This document shows positions 59,555 to 64,000 of a DNA stretch of 64,000 bases, in pieces. The notes beneath the pieces were generated by a model. That model saw nothing but the letters and a program-made list of their open reading frames with translations, did no database searches and was not told the DNA's origin. This DNA comes from Mycobacterium sp. D16R12 (GTDB taxonomy: Bacteria > Actinomycetota > Actinomycetes > Mycobacteriales > Mycobacteriaceae), in the NCBI RefSeq assembly GCF_002013465.1, contig NZ_MAFC01000005.1, positions 1 to 64,000 of the forward strand, given 5' to 3'. The position numbers and the translations under genes were made by a program. Position 1 is the stretch's first letter; the number at the start of each line of letters is the position of its first letter.

Positions 59555-60453
59555 GCGACGAACTTTGCTTTGCGCCACAACCAGCGTGACGTTGCACCCA
59601 TCAGGCCGATACCGCTGAGGAAGTTGTACAGCGGTGCGAAACCGAGCTGTTGCGTCTCGCGGAAGTTCTCGTTGCGGTAGGCGATCCGTTGGGTTTGATA
59701 TCCGGGCAACCCGACATTGCGGTACATCTTCGGATTCGTGAACAGGTACATGAAGATGGGACCACCGAAGCCGTTGACCTGCCGGACGATGAAACGCGCG
59801 TACCACGGCAGTTTGTCAACGCGCTGGCGCAGGCCGTCGCGGGCGAACTGGATGTGCCGGGCTTCCTCGGTGACGTGAATTCGCATGAGCCGCGCCACCA
59901 TTGGTTGCAGCTCGGGATCGTCCATCATCTCGCGCTGGATGGCGTCGAAGATCTCCTCGCCAATCAGGGCGGCCACCCAGAGCATCGGGCCCTTGAGCAC
60001 CAGGGGCAGCGCGTTGGCCAGCCACCGCTGGTAGAGCGGCAGCCGGTAGGGCTCGACCCCGGCTTGCGATATCGCCTTACCGAACATCGTCATGTGCCGG
60101 GTTTCGTCGCCGATCTCGGTGAGCGAATAGAAGGTCTCGCTGCTGTTCGGCCGGGCATGCATGAGGGCACGCAACAGGCTCTGATTGAGGATGTTCTCGA
60201 ACCAGATGCCGACCGACAGGACGTTGGCCATCTCGTGCTTGGACAGCTCGATCTGTTCGGCGCGTGACATGTTGTTCCAGATGTCGGTGCCGTACAGCGA
60301 GATAGCCTTCGGGGGAAGGAAGTACTTGTCGGGATCTAACGGTGCGTCCCAGTCCAGGTCGACCATCGGCTGGTAGGACCGGCGGACGGAACCTTTGAGA
60401 AGCCGGTCTGAGTACTCCTCGCGAGTGGGGCCGTTATTGAGGGTTGCGGTCAC
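59551..60453 (-). CDS. AurF-type diiron oxygenase
   Basis: 300 residues. The AurF family pattern of metal ligands is spread over a helical bundle: SKHEMANVLSVGIWFEN, LTEIGDETRHMTMFGKAI, WVAALIGEEIFDAIQ and IHVTEEARHIQFARDG. These give the paired Glu/His ligands for two irons. AurF-like enzymes oxidise amines or other groups; mycobacterial members are uncharacterised to my knowledge. It is the first gene of a two-gene operon with the DUF4873 gene, diverging from a TetR gene. Confidence 0.88.
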   Translation of the reverse strand: MTATLNNGPTREEYSDRLLKGSVRRSYQPMVDLDWDAPLDPDKYFLPPKAISLYGTDIWNNMSRAEQIELSKHEMANVLSVGIWFENILNQSLLRALMHARPNSSETFYSLTEIGDETRHMTMFGKAISQAGVEPYRLPLYQRWLANALPLVLKGPMLWVAALIGEEIFDAIQREMMDDPELQPMVARLMRIHVTEEARHIQFARDGLRQRVDKLPWYARFIVRQVNGFGGPIFMYLFTNPKMYRNVGLPGYQTQRIAYRNENFRETQQLGFAPLYNFLSGIGLMGATSRWLWRKAKFVA

Positions 60454-60482
60454 CGTTGGCCGTCCTTTCCGTTAGGATGTCA

Positions 60483-60494
60483 AACGTAAACGTT
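60483..60494. promoter_or_regulatory. Palindrome AACGT-AA-ACGTT, candidate TetR operator
   Basis: Perfect 5-bp arms, 30 bp upstream of the diiron oxygenase ATG and 69 bp before the divergent tetR gene at 60563. Confidence 0.55.
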
Positions 60495-60562
60495 GCAGGT
60501 TGGGGCGTCAAGTGAGACGCGAAGTGCCACGTAATTTTTGTGGCGAACGAAAGTAGGCACCG

Positions 60563-61213
60563 ATGAAAGTGAGCCGGTCGAGCCATCGTGGCCGCACCCG
60601 CGATCACGGCGAGATTCGCCGTCGTATCCTCGATGCCGCCGAAGAATGCTTGCTGGAACATGGCTACGAGGCGCGCCTGCATGCGTTGATCGCCAAGAAG
60701 GCCGGCCTGTCACGGCCCACCGTCTACAAACACGTGGGTGACCAGGCAGCGATCATCGAGGCGCTGTTCCATCGCGAATTTCTGCGTTTCGGGGAGATTC
60801 TGGAACCAGTCTTCGCGACGGCCAAGACACCGCGCACCGGATTCATCGATGCCATCGTGCGCATCGTTCAACACGGGCGTCATCATCCGTTGCTGCAGAA
60901 GGGTCTCAAGGAGAACCCCGAGCAGGTGCTGCCGTACCTGACCGTCAAAGCGCGTCCGTTCATCGACCAGACCACCGTGTTGCTGGCCCCATACTTCCGC
61001 AAGTTGCTCACCGAGGAGCAGCTGGCCAGCATCAACGTGAAGGCCGCAGCCGAGTGGAGCTTCCGGATCGCCGCCTCTTTGCTGGTGACTCCCGGTGTTG
61101 TCGAGACTCAGAGCGATGAGCAGTTGGGCGATTTCATCGGCAATCTGCTCACCGTATCGGCGATCACCGAGGAGATCTCGGCGGTGTTGACTCCCAATTC
61201 GGCTGCTTCTTAA
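60563..61213 (+). CDS. TetR-family regulator
   Basis: 216 residues. HTH residues about 16-64: EIRRRILDAAEECLLEHGYE, ALIAKKAGLSRPTVYKHVGD. The rest is a typical helical ligand domain ending TPNSAAS. Divergent from the AurF-type oxygenase and separated from it by a palindrome, so probably its repressor. The cobF gene begins 6 bp downstream, so the two may be cotranscribed. Confidence 0.9.
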   Translation: MKVSRSSHRGRTRDHGEIRRRILDAAEECLLEHGYEARLHALIAKKAGLSRPTVYKHVGDQAAIIEALFHREFLRFGEILEPVFATAKTPRTGFIDAIVRIVQHGRHHPLLQKGLKENPEQVLPYLTVKARPFIDQTTVLLAPYFRKLLTEEQLASINVKAAAEWSFRIAASLLVTPGVVETQSDEQLGDFIGNLLTVSAITEEISAVLTPNSAAS

Positions 61214-61219
61214 GTCGCG

Positions 61220-61969
61220 ATGCGACGGATTCGCGTCATCGGGATCGGCGCCGGCCATCCCGAATACCTGACCGTGCAGGCCATCGCGGCGCTCAACGAG
61301 GTAGACGTCTTCTTCGTCGCCGACAAAGGCGACACCAAGGGCGATCTGGTCGAACTGCGTCGCCATATCTGCGAGCGGTACATCACCGACCCGGACTATC
61401 GCTTCGTCGAACTGTCCGACCCGGTGCGCGGCAAGGGTGAGTATCGGGGTGCGGTGACGCAATGGCATGCCGAACGGGCTGCCTTGTGGGGCGAAGCAGT
61501 TGCTTCCGAGCTACCCGAGAACGGAGTCGGAGCCTTTCTGGCCTGGGGTGATCCGTCTCTGTACGACAGCACCCTGCGGATTCTGGATGCGATCCTGGTC
61601 GACGAACCTCACGCATTCGAGTACGACGTGCTGCCGGGTATTACGGCGATTTCCGTGCTCACCGCACGGCACCGGATTGTGTTGAACGGTATCGGCGAAC
61701 CGGTGCTCATCACGACGGGGCGCCGGTTGCTGGACGAGTGGCCCCGCACCGGAACCGTTGTGGTGATGCTCGACGGTGATTGCGCGTTCCTTCAGCTGGA
61801 GCCGTCAACGCAGATCTGGTGGGGTGCCTACCTGGGCACCGAACACGAACTGTTGGTGTCGGGGGCGGTCGGGGAGGTCGGTGCCCGAATCGCCGAGATT
61901 CGTGCCTCGGCCCGCGCCGAACATGGATGGATCATGGATACCTACCTGCTGCGGAGTGTCGGCGAGTAG
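61220..61969 (+). CDS. cobF: Precorrin-6A synthase (deacetylating) CobF
   Basis: 249 residues, SAM-dependent tetrapyrrole methylase fold: IRVIGIGAGHPEYLTVQAI, DVFFVADKGDTKGDLVELRR, AFLAWGDPSLYDSTLRIL, YDVLPGITAISVLTARHRI. The TKGDLVELRR and WGDPSLYDST parts are typical of CobF of the aerobic cobalamin pathway, which methylates C-1 with loss of acetate. It stands alone among unrelated genes, as in other mycobacteria, while the main cob cluster is elsewhere. Known from the literature: cobF is absent from M. tuberculosis but present in M. canettii. Confidence 0.92.
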   Translation: MRRIRVIGIGAGHPEYLTVQAIAALNEVDVFFVADKGDTKGDLVELRRHICERYITDPDYRFVELSDPVRGKGEYRGAVTQWHAERAALWGEAVASELPENGVGAFLAWGDPSLYDSTLRILDAILVDEPHAFEYDVLPGITAISVLTARHRIVLNGIGEPVLITTGRRLLDEWPRTGTVVVMLDGDCAFLQLEPSTQIWWGAYLGTEHELLVSGAVGEVGARIAEIRASARAEHGWIMDTYLLRSVGE

Positions 61970-61984
61970 AGGCAGACTGAGCTC

Positions 61985-62848
61985 ATGCCCGAACTGCCGG
62001 AAGTCGAGGCGCTCGCCGATCACCTGCGCCGTCACGCCACCGGGACCACCATCGCCCGCATCGACGTCTCGGCGTTCTCGGTGCTCAAGACCTTTGATCC
62101 GCCGATCACCGCCCTGTACGGCCAGACGGTCACGGGTGCGACGCGCTGGGGCAAGTACCTGGGCCTTCAGGTTGGCGGTCACTACCTCATCACTCATTTG
62201 TCGCGAGCCGGGTGGCTGCGCTGGTCGGACAAGCTGGCAGCGGCGCCGCTCAAGCCGGGCAAGGGCCCCATCGCGCTGCGGGTGCATCTTGGAACACCAG
62301 GTGAGGCAGCGGGATTCGATCTCACCGAGGCCGGCACCCAAAAGCGGTTGGCGGTGTGGGTCGTGGCGGACCCGGCTGCCGTGCCGCAGATCGCCTCCCT
62401 GGGACCCGATGCACTCTCGCTGACCGCCGCCGGATTGGCCGATATCTTGTCCGGCACCACCGCACGTCTGAAGAACGTGATCACCGACCAGCGAATGATC
62501 GCCGGGATCGGCAACGCCTACAGCGACGAGATCCTGCATGTGGCCAAGCTGTCCCCCTTCGCCAGCGCAAAGGCGCTCACCGAGGGCCAACGGACCGCGT
62601 TGTATGAGGCGATGCAGTCGGTTCTCACCGATGCGGTGCAGCGCAGTGTGGGGCAACAGGCGGCGACTCTCAAGGGGGAGAAGCGATCCGGGTTGCGGGT
62701 ACATGCCCGAACCGGGATGCCCTGCCCGGTGTGTGGCGACGTGGTGCGGGAGGTGTCGTTCGCCGACAAGTCGTTCCAGTATTGCCCGACATGCCAGACC
62801 GGCGGCAAAGTGCTGGCCGATCGTCGACTCTCGCGGCTCCTCAAATAA
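61985..62848 (+). CDS. Fpg/Nei-family DNA glycosylase (Rv0944-like)
   Basis: 287 residues. N-terminal PELPEVEAL gives the catalytic Pro2 and Glu3. LSRAGWLRW follows, then the helix-two-turn-helix part (RLKNVITDQRMIAGIGNAY, SDEILHVAKLSPF with the conserved Asn). A C-terminal zinc finger is CPVCGDVVRE and YCPTCQTGGKVLAD. Complete bifunctional glycosylase for oxidised bases. Position between ku/ligD and an SDR gene corresponds to M. tuberculosis Rv0944, so a Nei/Fpg-like repair enzyme is the best call. Confidence 0.9.
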   Translation: MPELPEVEALADHLRRHATGTTIARIDVSAFSVLKTFDPPITALYGQTVTGATRWGKYLGLQVGGHYLITHLSRAGWLRWSDKLAAAPLKPGKGPIALRVHLGTPGEAAGFDLTEAGTQKRLAVWVVADPAAVPQIASLGPDALSLTAAGLADILSGTTARLKNVITDQRMIAGIGNAYSDEILHVAKLSPFASAKALTEGQRTALYEAMQSVLTDAVQRSVGQQAATLKGEKRSGLRVHARTGMPCPVCGDVVREVSFADKSFQYCPTCQTGGKVLADRRLSRLLK

Positions 62849-62857
62849 AGTGGCGAC

Positions 62858-63607
62858 GTGACGCGACAGAAGATCCTCATCACCGGGGCGAGCTCCGGCC
62901 TGGGCGCCGAGATGGCCCGTCAGTTCGCCGCGAAAGGACGCGACCTGGCGCTGTGCGCCCGGCGCACCGAGGCGCTGGAAGAACTCAAGGCCGAGCTGTT
63001 GGCTGCCAACCCGGGCATCACGGTCGCTGTGCGGTCCCTGGACGTCAACGACCATGACTCGGTGCCGGTGGTCTTCGGCGAGCTGCGCGAGGAGCTCGGC
63101 GGTCTGGATCGCGTAGTCGTGAACGCCGGCATAGCCAAGGGCTGGCATCTGGGCGGCGGCAAGTCGTGGGCCAACATCCAGACCATCGAAACCAATCTCA
63201 TTGGTGCGCTGGTGCAGATCGAGGCGACGCTCGCGCTGTTCAAAGAGCAGGGTCACGGGCACCTGGTGCTCATCTCGTCGGTGACCGCGGCGAAGGGGCT
63301 GCCCGGCACCAAGGCTGCCTACGCGGCCAGCAAGGCTGGATTGTCCTCGCTGGGGGAGTCGTTGCGTGCCGAATACGCCAGCGGCCCAATCAAAGTCAGC
63401 ACCATTGAGCCCGGCTATATCCAGACCGATCTGAGCGCCAAATCGCCGACCACGCCGATGATGGTGGATACCAAGACCGGTGTGACCGCAATGGTGGACG
63501 CCATCGAGAGGGAGCCCGGACGTGCTGCGGTGCCGCGCTGGCCGTGGGCCCCGGTGACCTTGATCATGCGCCTGATCCCCCCGCGGCTGGCGGGACGCCT
63601 GGCTTAA
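62858..63607 (+). CDS. Short-chain dehydrogenase/reductase (Rv0945-like)
   Basis: 249 residues, GTG start. Classical SDR: ITGASSGLGAEMARQFA (NADP-type Gly motif), NAGIAKG, catalytic Ser in VLISSVTAAKG, and YAASK with catalytic Tyr and Lys. GYIQTDLSAKSP follows. A C-terminal helix (WPWAPVTLIMRLIPP) may attach to the membrane, as in related mycobacterial SDRs. 9 bp after the glycosylase gene, probably one transcript. Substrate unknown. Confidence 0.9.
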   Translation: MTRQKILITGASSGLGAEMARQFAAKGRDLALCARRTEALEELKAELLAANPGITVAVRSLDVNDHDSVPVVFGELREELGGLDRVVVNAGIAKGWHLGGGKSWANIQTIETNLIGALVQIEATLALFKEQGHGHLVLISSVTAAKGLPGTKAAYAASKAGLSSLGESLRAEYASGPIKVSTIEPGYIQTDLSAKSPTTPMMVDTKTGVTAMVDAIEREPGRAAVPRWPWAPVTLIMRLIPPRLAGRLA

Positions 63608-63620
63608 CCGGCTAGGGGTT

Positions 63621-63650
63621 TCCCACGTGGGACTTTGTGCCCACGTGGGA
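63621..63650. promoter_or_regulatory. Two CCCACGTGGG palindromes, hairpin terminator or operator
   Basis: TCCCACGTGGGA (63621-63632) and CCCACGTGGGA (63640-63650) are each palindromic, and together they form an 11-bp stem with a short loop. They lie between the SDR stop (63607) and the ppk2 start (63661). A terminator for the SDR gene is the simplest reading, but the spacing of 18-19 bp between centres also suits a tandem regulator site for ppk2. Confidence 0.6.
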
Positions 63651-63660
63651 TGCTGAACCC

Positions 63661-64000
63661 ATGGCCGACCAAGAAAAACCGAACGCCTCAGTCACGGTGG
63701 ATTACGCCGCTGAACTCGATGAACTCGCGAGCCTGCGCGGCGGTATCAGTCGCACCAAAGAGGGCAAGGACGCCTGGAAGCAGGGCTATCCGTACGACGA
63801 GAAGCTCAGCCGCAAGGAGTACGAGAAGAGCAAACGCAAGCTGCAGATCGAGCTGCTCAAGCTGCAACTGTGGGTCAAGGAGCGCGGCGAGAAGATCTGC
63901 ATCATCTTCGAAGGTCGAGACGCCGCCGGTAAGGGCGGATCGATCAAGAGGTTCACCGAGCATCTCAATCCCCGCGGTGCCCGCGTGGTGGCACTCGAGA
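63661..64000 (+). CDS. ppk2: Polyphosphate kinase 2 (N-terminal part, cut by window end)
   Basis: ATG at 63661; 113 residues are visible and the frame continues past the edge. The helical N-terminus (YDEKLSRKEYEKSKRKLQIE, LLKLQLWVKERGEKI) leads to the Walker A region IIFEGRDAAGKGGSIKRF, the hallmark of PPK2 enzymes, followed by HLNPRGARVVAL. PPK2 enzymes transfer phosphate between polyphosphate and nucleoside di- or monophosphates. The length before Walker A (about 85 residues) fits the single-domain class. Confidence 0.93.
   Translation, partial: MADQEKPNASVTVDYAAELDELASLRGGISRTKEGKDAWKQGYPYDEKLSRKEYEKSKRKLQIELLKLQLWVKERGEKICIIFEGRDAAGKGGSIKRFTEHLNPRGARVVALE

Noticed and set aside
61805..63262. 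485-residue minus-strand frame across cobF, the Nei-like gene and the SDR gene
   Set aside because: It crosses three convincing plus-strand genes and has no recognisable domain.

Overview
The window comes from a high-GC rapidly growing mycobacterium, most probably of the Mycobacterium abscessus/chelonae (Mycobacteroides) group. The basis is an EthR/EthA divergon, a complete YrbE-Mce operon, an MmpS/MmpL pair, MPT63- and MPT64-like secreted proteins, mycobacterial Ku and three-domain LigD, and a right end (ku, ligD, diiron oxygenase, Nei-like glycosylase, SDR) whose order resembles the M. tuberculosis Rv0937c-Rv0945 region. I see no rRNA, IS element, prophage or CRISPR array. One tRNA-Arg(CCU) is present. 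The species is an inference, because no database search was possible.

Layout. 1-8 kb: 3' end of a repeat-rich secreted protein, a MarR gene, and the ethA/ethR divergon. ethR leads a tight operon of alcohol dehydrogenase, hot-dog thioesterase and enoyl-CoA hydratase, while ethA (a Baeyer-Villiger monooxygenase) is followed by an ArsR-SRPBCC fusion. A VOC protein and a second MarR diverge from twin palindromes. 8-18 kb: TetR-controlled MmpS/MmpL, an extended SDR, an ArsC-like protein, a LysR regulator beside an NAD-dependent formate dehydrogenase, and thiolase FadA2. 18-29 kb: a mce operon (yrbEA-yrbEB-mceABCDEF) followed by an Mce-associated protein and an MPT64-like protein, nearly all translationally coupled.

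29-46.5 kb is the accessory part and the most interesting. Two large secreted proteins share leader DNA, N-terminus and Lys/Ser/His-rich tail but have different middle regions. Between them lies a deletion-scarred remnant of the glycosyltransferase and ElyC/SanA genes that follow the second copy intact, so an old tandem duplication is visible. Next comes a six-gene, overlapping glycan operon (three GT4 glycosyltransferases, one CgeB-like glycosyltransferase, a Wzx-type flippase and an ElyC/SanA-family protein). It diverges, across a 780-bp AT-rich intergenic region, from a WcaJ/CpsE-type priming sugar transferase. A low-GC block follows with a GDPD-like lipoprotein lacking key catalytic residues, an HTH protein with a membrane anchor, and two coupled unknown genes. 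A membrane diguanylate cyclase and the tRNA-Arg close the block. Together this looks like a surface-glycan and surface-protein locus.

47.8-64 kb: an MpaB-type oxygenase with TetR, an MPT63-like protein, cyanase preceded by an unannotated 42-residue membrane peptide under TetR-type palindromes, an OhrR-like regulator, the Mn transporter MntH with a small Gly/His/Trp-rich secreted protein, the Ku/LigD end-joining pair, an AurF-type diiron oxygenase with TetR, an isolated cobF, a Nei-like glycosylase, an SDR, and the start of a PPK2 polyphosphate kinase running off the right edge.
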